Source of the DNA: CAVSRC01 sp963830205
GTDB taxonomy: Bacteria > Pseudomonadota > Alphaproteobacteria > Rhizobiales > Kaistiaceae
Assembly: GCA_963830205.1 (NCBI GenBank)
Contig: CAWHLP010000031.1
Location: 62,001-126,000 of the forward strand
DNA: 64,000 nucleotides
Direction: 5' to 3'
Shown piece by piece: positions 46,395 to 53,285 of this stretch. A model generated the notes under the pieces. It saw only the letters and a program-made list of their open reading frames with translations, ran no database searches and was not told the origin of the DNA. The position numbers were made by a program, and so were the translations under genes. The stretch's first letter is position 1. Every line of letters begins with the position of its first letter.

Positions 46395-46580
46395 TCAGGC
46401 CTCGCTCTTCGGCTCCAGGACCTGGCGGCCGCGGTACATGCCCGACTTCAGGTCGACGTGGTGCGGACGGCGGAGTTCGCCGGAATCCTTGTCCTCGACA
46501 TAGGTCGGCTTCTTGAGCGCGTCGGCGGAGCGGCGCATGCCGCGCTTCGACGGCGACGTTTTTCGCTTGGGAACTGCCAT
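46395..46580 (-). CDS. rpmF: 50S ribosomal protein L32
   Basis: The 61-residue L32 begins AVPKRKTSPSKRGMRRS after the start methionine and has the alphaproteobacterial middle PHHVDLKSGMYRGRQV. There are no zinc-binding cysteines, as expected for this lineage. The start at 46580 is followed immediately by the conserved sequence. It is probably co-transcribed after mtgA, and ends at a strong intrinsic terminator. Confidence 0.95.
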   Translation of the reverse strand: MAVPKRKTSPSKRGMRRSADALKKPTYVEDKDSGELRRPHHVDLKSGMYRGRQVLEPKSEA

Positions 46581-46626
46581 GGGAAATCCTCGGGAAACTA
46601 GAGATTGGGCCGCCTTATAGCGGGGC

Positions 46627-47352
46627 TCAGGGATAGAGGCAAACGATATAGGGCCCGGCGATGCGGGCGCGGGCCGCAACCGTGCGGGCGAGCGCCTTGA
46701 GCAGGGCCGAGGGGTGGGCCGGGTCGCGGGCCGCCGGATTGGGCAGGGTCGCCGCCAGCAGAGCCGCCTGGCCGGCGGTCAACGCCTTGGCGGGCCGGCC
46801 GAAATAGTGCTTCGCCGCCGCTTCCACCCCGAACACGCCGGGGCCGAACTCGGCGATGTTGAGGTAGATCTCGATCAACCGCCGCTTGCCGAGGACGAAA
46901 TCGAGGTAGAGCGCCAGCGGGATCTCCAGCGCCTTGCGCACATAGGAGCGCGACGTCCACAGGAACAGGTTGCGCGCCGTCTGCATGGCGATGGTCGAGG
47001 CGCCCCGCGGCCGGCCGGTCTCGCTGGCCGTGTCGATGACGGTGCCGAGCGCCTGCCAGTCGACCCCGCGGTGGCTGCAATAGCGGCTGTCCTCCGAGAC
47101 GACGACCGAGGTCACCATCGCCTTCGCCATGGCGTCGAAGGGCACCCAGTCGCGTTCGATGGGGCCGGCGGTGAGGCGCTCCCAGACCATCAGCGTCGAG
47201 ACCGGGTTGACCACCCGGTAGACCGGGGTGAGCACCATCGGGATGAGCACGAGACCCAACACGACCAGGCCGAGCACACGCCAGGGAATGCGGCGCCACA
47301 GGCTGCGCTTGGCCCCTGCCTTCTTCGCCGTCTTCTTGCGTTTGGTCGCCAC
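46627..47352 (-). CDS. mtgA: Monofunctional biosynthetic peptidoglycan transglycosylase
   Basis: The 241-residue inner-membrane glycosyltransferase of family GT51 polymerises lipid II into glycan. A basic tail (KRKKTAKKAGAKR) precedes one anchor (about residues 22-42). The catalytic glutamate is in SEDSRYCSHRGVDW near residue 80, and the donor-site motif GASTIAMQTARNLFLW and KRRLIEIYLNIAEFGPG follow. The GTG start at 47352 lies in the divergent space with ispA. It is not a penicillin-binding fusion. Confidence 0.92.
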   Translation of the reverse strand: MATKRKKTAKKAGAKRSLWRRIPWRVLGLVVLGLVLIPMVLTPVYRVVNPVSTLMVWERLTAGPIERDWVPFDAMAKAMVTSVVVSEDSRYCSHRGVDWQALGTVIDTASETGRPRGASTIAMQTARNLFLWTSRSYVRKALEIPLALYLDFVLGKRRLIEIYLNIAEFGPGVFGVEAAAKHYFGRPAKALTAGQAALLAATLPNPAARDPAHPSALLKALARTVAARARIAGPYIVCLYP

Positions 47353-47458
47353 CGGTCCGGAATAGCCCGCCGCCCGGCCGGCGTGCAATCGGCCGCACCG
47401 CCATTTGCACCGCTTGAGCCTTGACCCCCCGCCACTTCCGGGCCAAGTCGGAGGCATC

Positions 47459-48361
47459 ATGGGCGACGAATTCGCAACCCGGCTGAAGACGGCGCAGGAC
47501 GCCACCGAGGCAGTGCTGGAGAAGCTGCTCTCCGACGAGCCGCTTTCCGGCGAGATCGCGCGGCCTCCGCGGCTGCTTGCCGCCATGCGCCATGCCGCGC
47601 TCGGCGGGGGCAAGCGGCTGCGCCCGTTCATCCTGATCGAATCGGCCCGCCTCTTCGGCCGCACCACCACCGACGCGCTGGGCGCGGCGGCGGCGCTCGA
47701 ATGCGTCCACTGCTACAGCCTCGTCCACGACGACCTGCCGGCCATGGACGACGACGACCTCAGGCGTGGCCGGCCGACCGTGCACCGGGCCTTCGACGAG
47801 GCGACGGCGATCCTCGCCGGCGACGCGCTGCTGACGCTCGCCTTCGCCATCATCGCCGACCCGGCCACCGACCCCGACCCGGCGGTGCGCGCCGAGCTTG
47901 CGGCAGGCCTTGCCGCCGCGGCCGGCATGGGCGGCATGGCCGGCGGCCAGATGCTCGATCTCGCCGGCGGCGGGCCGGCGCGCGGCGAGGCCGACATCCG
48001 CCTGATGCAGGCGATGAAGACCGGGGCGCTGTTCCGCTACGCGGCGGAGGCCGGCGCCATCCTCGGCGGCGCCGGCGCGGCCGAGCGCCAGGGGCTGGCC
48101 GATTTCGGCGCCGCGCTCGGCCTCGCCTTCCAGCTCGCCGACGACCTCATCGACGCCACCGCCACCGCCGAGGCCGCCGGCAAAGCGACGGCCAAGGACG
48201 CCGGGCGCGGCAAGGCGACGCTGGTCGCCCTCCACGGCGTCGAGGGCGCCATGAAGCTGCTCGACGCGGCGGTGAGCCAGGCGCTGACCATCCTCCGCCC
48301 GTTCGGGTCCCGCGCGGACATGCTGCGCGAGGCCGCCCGCTTCGTCGCGGCGCGGGGGTAG
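47459..48361 (+). CDS. ispA: Polyprenyl synthetase, farnesyl-diphosphate synthase type
   Basis: The 300-residue class I prenyltransferase condenses isopentenyl diphosphate onto allylic substrates, giving farnesyl diphosphate for undecaprenol, quinones and hopanoids. The first aspartate-rich motif is HDDLPAMDDDDLRRGRPT near residue 95, the second LADDLIDATAT near residue 235, with GGKRLRPFIL and KTGALFRYAAEAGA between. The residues before the first motif (V-H-C-Y-S-L-V-H) fit a short-chain enzyme. The start at 47459 follows GGAGGCATC. Confidence 0.92.
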   Translation: MGDEFATRLKTAQDATEAVLEKLLSDEPLSGEIARPPRLLAAMRHAALGGGKRLRPFILIESARLFGRTTTDALGAAAALECVHCYSLVHDDLPAMDDDDLRRGRPTVHRAFDEATAILAGDALLTLAFAIIADPATDPDPAVRAELAAGLAAAAGMGGMAGGQMLDLAGGGPARGEADIRLMQAMKTGALFRYAAEAGAILGGAGAAERQGLADFGAALGLAFQLADDLIDATATAEAAGKATAKDAGRGKATLVALHGVEGAMKLLDAAVSQALTILRPFGSRADMLREAARFVAARG

Positions 48362-48562
48362 GCGGACACCAGCATCGCCGCAAGCACGGCCCCCAACCTC
48401 CCCCTTGCAGGGACCCTCTAGGGGAGGGTTCAAGAATTTGTGGCACACCTTCCCGTTCCCGCGCGCAATCTCAGCGCCGGGGCATGAACCTTTCCGAAGG
48501 ACGCACCCCTCGCTGGCGAGGGGGTGGCGGGCGCCCGGCGAACGCCGTGCGGTTACTCCGCG

Positions 48563-48768
48563 AAAAAGGGCGCTCGTCCGAGCGCCCGCCGCGGCGATTT
48601 TGGGCAACCCGCGCTCGCACTCCACCGGGTGAACGGTGCGCTGCCGGTTCATCACCGGCCCGCTGCCTGGCCCCGCGCCGTTTCATGCGGGACGCGGTTC
48701 TGAACCCACCCGGCTTAAGGTGGCTCCAAGTACCACGGCCGGTCGTAGTGCCGGCGGGCGAGCTGTAG
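48563..48768 (-). ncRNA. Structured small RNA candidate, 6S-like fold, with intrinsic terminator
   Basis: On the minus strand a roughly 200-base segment folds into one long imperfect hairpin. GCUC pairs with GAGC, GCACU with AGUGC and ACCGG with CCGGU at the base. An asymmetric central bubble follows, with CCUUAAGCC on its 5' side. The upper stem pairs GGUUCA with UGAACC and CCCGC with GCGGG. About 25 bases downstream a perfect terminator (GGGCGCUC-GGAC-GAGCGCCC-UUUUU, 48563-48587) ends the transcript. A single hairpin with a large asymmetric bubble is the plan of 6S RNA, the regulator of the housekeeping RNA polymerase. The gene order is not one I know for ssrS, and no clear promoter is visible, so the identity stays open. 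Confidence 0.5.
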
Positions 48769-48941
48769 CGGGCGCCTCCCGATCCCCATGCCTCCGATGG
48801 CATGCGGAGCGGGCGCCGCTCCTCTCCCCGTGACGGTTCGGTCGCGACACGACCCCTCGCGGGAGAAGATGCCGGGATCATCTCATGGGGTCTGGAGGGC
48901 GGGGACAGATTTATTTGCGCGGGGCCGTGCTGCCGCGAATA

Positions 48942-49001
48942 CCCCTCCCTCCCCGCGAGGGGAGGGTGGACGCGCCGCAGGCGCGGACGGGTGGGGTGGC
49001 C
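48942..49001 (-). repeat. Modular palindrome, GGCGCG-core variant
   Basis: CCTCCCTCCCC-gcga-GGGGAGGG is followed by a GC hairpin (GACGCGCCGCAGGCGCGGAC) and GGGTGGGGTGGCC. It is the minus-strand relative of the palindromes at 51.9-53.0 kb, with the same arms but another core. It is part of the 750-base gene-free stretch between ispA and the VOC gene. That stretch also holds the RNA candidate, a short palindrome at 48400-48435 and no gene I can support. Confidence 0.6.
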
Positions 49002-49015
49002 ATCGGCGCTGTGTG

Positions 49016-49086
49016 CCCCACCCACCATGCTTCGCCTGCGGCTTCGCATGGTCCCCCCTCCCCCGCGTTCCGCGTGGGAGGGAGGG
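49016..49086 (+). repeat. Modular palindrome, CCATGC-core variant, copy 1
   Basis: CCCCACCC arm, a hairpin ACCATGCTTCG/CGCATGGT, then CCCCCCTCCCCC and GGGAGGGAGGG. Near-identical copies occur at 56221-56286 (same strand), and a CACGCG-core version lies at 52451-52513 on the other strand. Confidence 0.62.
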
Positions 49087-49110
49087 TGCCTGCCGCGCCG
49101 CTCCGGCCGT

Positions 49111-49521
49111 TCACCCGCGCGGGCGCGCGTCGTTGATCTCGATCCAGAAGCCGTCGGGGTCCTCAACGAAGCACTGGCGGACGCCGTCCGGCCGCTTGGT
49201 CACCCTGTCCGGCGGACGGCCGGGCATGGAGCCGAAGACGACGCCCGCCGCCTCCAGCCGCACGACCATGCCGTCGAAATCCGCCGCCGACAGCGCCAGA
49301 TGGGTGCCGATGCCGCGCTCGACCTTCGGCGCCGTGTTGCCGCCGACCAGATGCAGGTTGACGCCGGGCGCCAGCGCGAACCAGCGGATCGAGCCCCTGC
49401 CCATGGGGTTGTCGACCTCGGGCAGGCCGAGGACCTCGTGATAGAAGCGCACGCTCGCGTCCATGTCGCGAACGGCGATGGCTTGGTGGTCGAGGTGGAA
49501 AGGGTGGGGCATGGGGGGCAT
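49111..49521 (-). CDS. VOC-family (glyoxalase/bleomycin-resistance fold) protein
   Basis: The 136-residue protein is two beta-alpha-beta-beta-beta repeats of the vicinal oxygen chelate fold. The first starts HLDHQAIAVRDMDASVRFYHEVLGLPE (halves) and the second THLALSAADFDGMVVRLEAAGV, closing DPDGFWIEINDA. Metal ligands are plausible as the early histidine and the late glutamate. The reaction (lactoylglutathione lyase, dioxygenase or resistance protein) cannot be chosen. The start at 49521 is uncertain, and the ATG at 49512 gives an equally good protein. It is divergent from the RES-Xre island. Confidence 0.78.
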   Translation of the reverse strand: MPPMPHPFHLDHQAIAVRDMDASVRFYHEVLGLPEVDNPMGRGSIRWFALAPGVNLHLVGGNTAPKVERGIGTHLALSAADFDGMVVRLEAAGVVFGSMPGRPPDRVTKRPDGVRQCFVEDPDGFWIEINDARPRG

Positions 49522-49536
49522 CTAGCGCAATCGGAT

Positions 49537-49594
49537 TGTCATTGAATATCGCTACGGAATACGCTACATATATGTCAACGCAAATGTCAATGAA
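49537..49594 (+). promoter_or_regulatory. Promoter and candidate operator of the RES-Xre operon
   Basis: A sigma-70-like promoter TTGAAT (49542-49547) - 17 bases - TACATA (49565-49570) lies 40 bases before the first gene of the island. Three copies of a TGTCAA/TGTCAT motif surround it: TGTCATTGAA at 49537 overlapping the -35, TGTCAACGCA at 49573 and TGTCAATGAA at 49585. Two CGCTAC words sit in the spacer. Type II antitoxins usually bind such repeats in their own promoter, so these may be the Xre operator (inference). Confidence 0.5.
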
Positions 49595-49608
49595 CCGGAT
49601 CTAGGAAC

Positions 49609-50904
49609 ATGAGCGAGATTCATGCCTTTCCGAGGATCGTACGGCCGGCTTCGCCGCCGCTTGGCCTCTACTTCAGACCGGGAAGAAACGATCACCGCGT
49701 ATTGATGGACCTCATCTCCACCGGGAAAGCAGGTTGTTTCGGAGTTGTGTTTGAACCAACTCGAATTAAGAGGCACAGTGAGCTTCTGGCGCAGGTTCTA
49801 GATCATAAGCTCGATGCAATCCTTGACCCCGATACTCAGCAGTCGGCGCTAACAGGCTCCTACACCGACGAACTTGGGTCGCTTCCATGGGGCGCTGGAC
49901 ATCAGCACCAATTGACCGACTTCGTCAGCCCCTCGGCCGACAAAAAGCTCGCGGCGCTCGCTAACTTCGCCCTGAAATATCGTTTCACAGAAATACTCGC
50001 CCCCACCCATCTGTTGCGATCTGCCGACGATCCTTGGCTACACATCGACATTCAGTCAACGCGAGGCTTGCGGAACTGCCTAGATGCCACTGGCGGGAAG
50101 AACGTGCCAATTATCTATTCTCTGGCCATTCCGTACTCGACGCTGCGAGACACCGAACAAAGGAGCAAAATAATCGAGGCACTTGAAGCCGCGCCAATTG
50201 AAGCAGTTTGGCTCAAGGTGGACGGCCTTGGCGCGACAAGTACACCGACCGCAGCTCTCAACTACATTAAGGCCGCAAGCGATTTTCATGAACTTGGTGT
50301 GCCCATTGTCGCCGATCACATGGGCGGGATATTCGGATTATCGCTGATGGCGTTTGGCGCTGTCAGTGGGATTGCTCATGGCATAACGCTTGGCGAACGG
50401 TTCAGCGCGAATAGCTGGCGGAATCCCCGCGAAGGAAAAGGGTTTGCGCCGGCGCACCGTGTCTACTTTCCGGATCTTGATTTGATGCTCTCGGTTGACC
50501 AAGCCCAAAGCCTTCTGAATTCGTCGAGCCGCGCGCGAAGTCAATTTGGATGTCGCGACACATCCTGTTGCCCACGCGGTATTAGAGATCTGCTCGAAAA
50601 TCCAGGAAGACATTTCCTGGTGCAACGAATTGAGGAAATCTCCGGGCTGAGCCGGGTGCCTGAGGCATTGCGACCGCAACAATTCCTTGATCAACGCTTG
50701 CGTCCAACAACAGACCGAGCATTGGCAGCTGCGACCGCCGATTGGGAGGATTCAACAATGGCGAAGAAGACCCGCGAAAACCGAAAAAGGCTAGATGCGC
50801 TGCGTGTCGCACTCGGTGAACTTGCAGCCAAGAGCAACAGGCGATCATTCGCCCGATTGCCTGAAACCAGGGTAGTGCGTGATTCCCACATCTCTCTCAG
50901 ATAA
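49609..50904 (+). CDS. Barrel-like protein of unknown function, first gene of the RES-Xre operon
   Basis: I do not recognise this 431-residue protein. Alternating strands and helices suggest an eight-fold (beta/alpha) barrel: LGLYFRPG, FGVVFEP, LDAILDPDTQ, FTEILAPTH, VPIIYSLAIP, VWLKVDGLG, VPIVADHMGGI and AHGITLGERF. A cysteine-rich patch CRDTSCCPRG with a histidine 11 residues later (about 305-326) could bind zinc, as in tRNA-guanine transglycosylases, but the TGT motifs are otherwise missing. The last 60 residues are basic and helical. Base composition is clearly more AT-rich than the neighbours. Only 33 bases separate it from the antitoxin gene, and the one promoter lies upstream, so it is probably a third component or cargo. 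RBS TAGGAAC is close to the start. Confidence 0.6.
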   Translation: MSEIHAFPRIVRPASPPLGLYFRPGRNDHRVLMDLISTGKAGCFGVVFEPTRIKRHSELLAQVLDHKLDAILDPDTQQSALTGSYTDELGSLPWGAGHQHQLTDFVSPSADKKLAALANFALKYRFTEILAPTHLLRSADDPWLHIDIQSTRGLRNCLDATGGKNVPIIYSLAIPYSTLRDTEQRSKIIEALEAAPIEAVWLKVDGLGATSTPTAALNYIKAASDFHELGVPIVADHMGGIFGLSLMAFGAVSGIAHGITLGERFSANSWRNPREGKGFAPAHRVYFPDLDLMLSVDQAQSLLNSSSRARSQFGCRDTSCCPRGIRDLLENPGRHFLVQRIEEISGLSRVPEALRPQQFLDQRLRPTTDRALAAATADWEDSTMAKKTRENRKRLDALRVALGELAAKSNRRSFARLPETRVVRDSHISLR

Positions 50905-50937
50905 CGAGGAGGATGCCCCAGAAAGAAAGCTATCCCA

Positions 50938-51282
50938 ATGAATACGACTAACGCGATTGCGCGCAAAATCGAGTCACTACGAGAGAAGGGCGCAATGAAG
51001 TCAATTGATATTGCAAACGTGCTTGGCGCGCGCCCGGAAACGGTTTCTCGTTGGAACCAAGGCAAGGCATTTCCGCAGCCTGAACTGCAAAGACTGCTTT
51101 TGGAACTAGAATTTGTCGTCGACCAGCTTTCGGATTTCTATGACCCGCAAGAAGCAAGGCTATGGCTGTTTTCTAGACAGAAGCTCCTGAATGGGCAGAT
51201 GCCGGCCGATCTCATTCGCGGTGGAAAAGTTGACGATGTCATTGCAGTAATCGACCAATTGCGAGACGGTGTGTACATCTGA
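50938..51282 (+). CDS. Xre/MbcA/ParS-type antitoxin
   Basis: The 114-residue protein has an N-terminal helix-turn-helix (SIDIANVLGARPETVSRWNQG, helices about residues 22-45) and the C-terminal toxin-binding domain of the Xre/ParS family (ARLWLFSRQKLLNGQMPADL near residues 73-92, then DVIAVIDQL). The gene stands 18 bases before a RES-domain gene, the classical antitoxin-toxin order. It should neutralise the toxin and repress the operon through the TGTCAA repeats upstream. The composition is AT-rich relative to the chromosome, a sign of recent transfer. Confidence 0.85.
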   Translation: MNTTNAIARKIESLREKGAMKSIDIANVLGARPETVSRWNQGKAFPQPELQRLLLELEFVVDQLSDFYDPQEARLWLFSRQKLLNGQMPADLIRGGKVDDVIAVIDQLRDGVYI

Positions 51283-51300
51283 ACGTGAAGGACCGTTAAG

Positions 51301-51843
51301 GTGCGTCACGATATCGATTTGATCGACCGCCTTTCTATTTTTCCTACTGAAATATACGACGGGACCGTCTATCGAGCCACCCGCCAGAGCCTAGATCCAC
51401 TTGCTTTCTCGTCAAGCGGCGGCCGGTGGGCCCCCGCCCGTGAGATTGCTGTATTGAATACGAGCCTTGCTCGCGATGGAGCGTTGGCAGAGATTACCTA
51501 TCACTGGGGGCAGCTCACACCTCTTCCGTCCAAGCCAGTCGCGCTCCACGAGATACGTGTACGCACCAACAAATCTCTTCGATTGGTTCGAGCTAACCTA
51601 CTTGAACTCGGCGTAGGCGTGGCACAGTTCGACCAGCCTTTTTACACGCGCACACAGGAGATTGGAGCAGCTGCGGCGTTTATCGGGGCTGACGGCCTAC
51701 TCGTGCCTTCTGCTCGGTGGGACTGCATCAATCTGATTCTGTTCAACGACAATCACAAAGGTCATCTCGAAGTTACAAACAGCGAGGCAGTGGACTGGCG
51801 CGAATGGGCGCGTATTCACGATATAGAGTTAGGTAGTGGCTAA
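51301..51843 (+). CDS. RES-domain toxin (NAD+-degrading ADP-ribosyltransferase fold)
   Basis: The 180-residue RES protein has the R-E-S layout: an arginine in VYRATRQSLDPL near residue 25, GGRWAPAREIAVLNTS near residue 40 and a glutamate in ALAEITYHW near residue 66. Conserved RTNKSLRLVRANLLEL and GLLVPSARWDCINLILF complete the domain. RES toxins deplete NAD+ by hydrolysis or phosphorolysis (established for MbcT and related toxins). The GTG start at 51301 lies 18 bases after the antitoxin. It is the last gene of the three-gene island, and palindromic repeats begin 35 bases later. Confidence 0.85.
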   Translation: MRHDIDLIDRLSIFPTEIYDGTVYRATRQSLDPLAFSSSGGRWAPAREIAVLNTSLARDGALAEITYHWGQLTPLPSKPVALHEIRVRTNKSLRLVRANLLELGVGVAQFDQPFYTRTQEIGAAAAFIGADGLLVPSARWDCINLILFNDNHKGHLEVTNSEAVDWREWARIHDIELGSG

Positions 51844-51877
51844 GCCGACTGCGTCGCGGCGCTCGGAGAATGGCTTT

Positions 51878-51934
51878 CCCCCACCCGGCCGGCTGTCGCC
51901 GGCCACCGTCCCCGCTAGGGGGAGGGAGGGAGTT
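51878..51934 (+). repeat. Modular palindrome, GGCCGGC core, copy 1
   Basis: CCCCACCC - hairpin GGCCGGCTGTCGCCGGCC - ACCGTCCCC - GGGGGAGGGAGGGAGTT. Further copies lie at 52315-52374, 52861-52924 and 52980-53039. The 680-base stretch from here to the DUF559 gene carries this copy, the GGAGGATC repeat, copy 2 and an inverted CACGCG-core palindrome, and no gene. Confidence 0.7.
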
Positions 51935-52026
51935 CGGGGCATGGTCTCGCAATAAACGCCGTTCATGCCCGGCCCCGACCGGACATCCAGGCGAGACTCG
52001 CCCCACGGACGTCATCTTCCGCGGAA

Positions 52027-52114
52027 GCGGAGGATCGGGTTCGGCAGATGCAGTGCGGCGGGTGTTTGCGGAAAGCGATCCTCCGGTCTCGGCTTCGCCT
52101 CGCCGAAGGATGAC
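52027..52114. repeat. Palindromic intergenic repeat, copy 2 of the GGAGGATC family
   Basis: The same nested arms as at 727-812: GCGGAGGATC with GCGATCCTCC, then a cttcg loop and GAAGGATGAC. The inner 30 bases have drifted. A short third tail (cctgggttcccgcc - ttcg - cgggaac) continues to about 52190 and forms another hairpin of a kind common in Hyphomicrobiales. Confidence 0.58.
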
Positions 52115-52314
52115 GGAGGAACAGATGCCTCGCCGGGGATGACGGAGCCCTCGGCAAGCCCGACCTGGGTTCCCGCCTTCGCGGGAACGAACGGAGTGAG
52201 AGGCTTGCGTTCCCCTGTCAGCGCGTAGGTCCCGGGTCTGCGGCGCATCACGCTCTCATTCCAGGTTGTTCCGCTCCGCGCCTCTTGGCGTGCCGCACTG
52301 CGCCCGGGACACGG

Positions 52315-52374
52315 CCCCCCACCCGGCCGGCGTCGCCGGCCACCCCCCCGCGCTTCGCGGGGGAGGGAGGGAGT
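52315..52374 (+). repeat. Modular palindrome, GGCCGGC core, copy 2
   Basis: CCCCCCACCC - GGCCGGCGTCGCCGGCC - ACCCCCCCGCG - cttc - GCGGGGGAGGGAGGGAGT. Same family as 51878-51934. Confidence 0.7.
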
Positions 52375-52450
52375 ATGCGGCGGTGCCGCGCCTCCAACCA
52401 AACGCCTGCAACGCGGCGGCCCGCAGTGTTAACCTGAGCCTCGCCACGCG

Positions 52451-52513
52451 CACCCTCCCTCCCCCGCGAAGCGCGGGGAGGGGGGACCACGCGGAACGCG
52501 TGGTGGGTGGGGG
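52451..52513 (-). repeat. Modular palindrome, CACGCG core, inverted
   Basis: Read on the minus strand: CCCCACCC - ACCACGCGTTCCGCGTGGT - CCCCCCTCCCC - GCGCTTCGCG - GGGGAGGGAGGG. The arms match the CCATGC-core copies, while the core hairpin is another sequence. It ends ten bases before the DUF559 start codon, so it may carry that gene's upstream region. Confidence 0.65.
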
Positions 52514-52523
52514 CGCCACCGCG

Positions 52524-52859
52524 ATGGCCAACGAGACGGCGCGGAACCTGCGCAAGACGATGACACCACAGGAGGTCCGCCTGTGGCAGCGGCTGCGCGC
52601 GCTGAAGTGCCAGGGCCACCACTTTCGCCGGCAGGCGCCGATCGAGACCTACATCGTCGATTTTGCCTGCCACGGGTCGCGGCTCGTCATCGAACTCGAC
52701 GGCAGCCAGCACGCGGCGCCCGAGCATGCCCGGCGCGATGAGAGACGCGACGCGGCGCTCTCGGCAGCCGGATTCCGCGTGCTGCGCGTCTGGAACACCG
52801 ACATTGATCGCAACATGGACGGCGTGATGCAGGCGATCATGACAGCACTTCGGGAGTAA
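52524..52859 (+). CDS. DUF559-domain protein (Vsr-like endonuclease fold)
   Basis: The 111-residue DUF559 protein has the family core: MTPQEVRLWQRLRALKCQGH near residue 13, FRRQAPIETYIVDFACHGSR (about 37-56), VIELDGSQH (about 59-67) and FRVLRVWNTDIDRN near residue 87. The D, E-x-D and Q-H residues resemble the active site of very-short-patch-repair nucleases, so DNA cutting is possible but unproved. It is bracketed on both sides by palindromic repeats, with copies starting directly after its stop. The start at 52524 follows a GGGGGCGCC lead rather than a clear ribosome site. Confidence 0.82.
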   Translation: MANETARNLRKTMTPQEVRLWQRLRALKCQGHHFRRQAPIETYIVDFACHGSRLVIELDGSQHAAPEHARRDERRDAALSAAGFRVLRVWNTDIDRNMDGVMQAIMTALRE

Positions 52860-52860
52860 C

Positions 52861-52924
52861 ACCCCCACCCGGCCGGCTATCGCCGGCCACCCTCCCCGCG
52901 CTGTCGCGGGGGAGGGAGGGAGTT
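52861..52924 (+). repeat. Modular palindrome, GGCCGGC core, copy 3
   Basis: Begins one base after the DUF559 stop codon: CCCCCACCC - GGCCGGCTATCGCCGGCC - ACCCTCCCCGCG - GCGGGGGAGGGAGGGAGTT. It may end the DUF559 message (inference). Copy 4 follows 56 bases later. Confidence 0.7.
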
Positions 52925-52979
52925 TGTGGCGACGCCCTGCGTCCCCGAGACCTCTGAAAATGTGGCAATGCCAACCAAG

Positions 52980-53039
52980 CCCCCCACCCGGCCGGCGATC
53001 GCCGGCCACCCTCCCCGCGCTGACGCGGGGGAGGGAGGG
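52980..53039 (+). repeat. Modular palindrome, GGCCGGC core, copy 4
   Basis: CCCCCCACCC - GGCCGGCGATCGCCGGCC - ACCCTCCCCGCG - tgac - GCGGGGGAGGGAGGGC. The core hairpin has compensating changes compared with copies 1-3 (the central CTGT, GT, CTAT and CGAT loops differ). The 430-base gap up to the SPFH gene carries copies 3 and 4 and the repeat at 53224, and no gene. Confidence 0.7.
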
Positions 53040-53223
53040 CGTGTGGGGCAACGCCCCGCCTTGCCCCACCCCCTCGCCTACCCTTGCCAGCCGCCCGGCA
53101 AAGGAACAGTCTCCCCAAGCCGGCAATCGAGGCAACGCGAACGCGTCCTCGGCGTCGCCGGAGACTCCAGGGGCGACACAAAAATCCCGGTTGCGCGTGT
53201 CGGCGTGAGCCGTACAGGCGCGC

Positions 53224-53266
53224 GCATCCTTCGAGGGGCGCTGACGCGCCCACCTCAGGATGAGGC
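53224..53266. repeat. CATCCT...AGGATG palindrome before the SPFH gene
   Basis: CATCCTTCGAGG - GGCGC-TGAC-GCGCC - CACCTCAGGATGAG. Inverted CATCCT/AGGATG ends enclose a GC hairpin. Elements of this form are widespread between genes in Hyphomicrobiales (general knowledge). It ends 20 bases before the SPFH start. Confidence 0.6.
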
Positions 53267-53285
53267 CCCGGGAAGGAGAACCGCC

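Noticed and set aside
48601..48770. tmRNA, RNase P RNA or SRP RNA
   Set aside because: The tag reading frame, the RNase P GAGGAAAGUCC core and the SRP GGUCAGGUCCGGAAGG motif are all missing on both strands.
48405..49545. Several open frames of 65-247 codons between ispA and the VOC gene
   Set aside because: They run through palindromes and the structured RNA in all frames and have no family signal.
49609..51843. A prophage or integrative element boundary around the low-GC island
   Set aside because: No integrase, tRNA, direct-repeat ends or structural phage genes were found. The island is called transferred only on composition.
51878..53039. CRISPR-like repeat array
   Set aside because: The copies are palindromic with irregular spacing, include a gene between them and have no unique equal-length spacers or cas genes.
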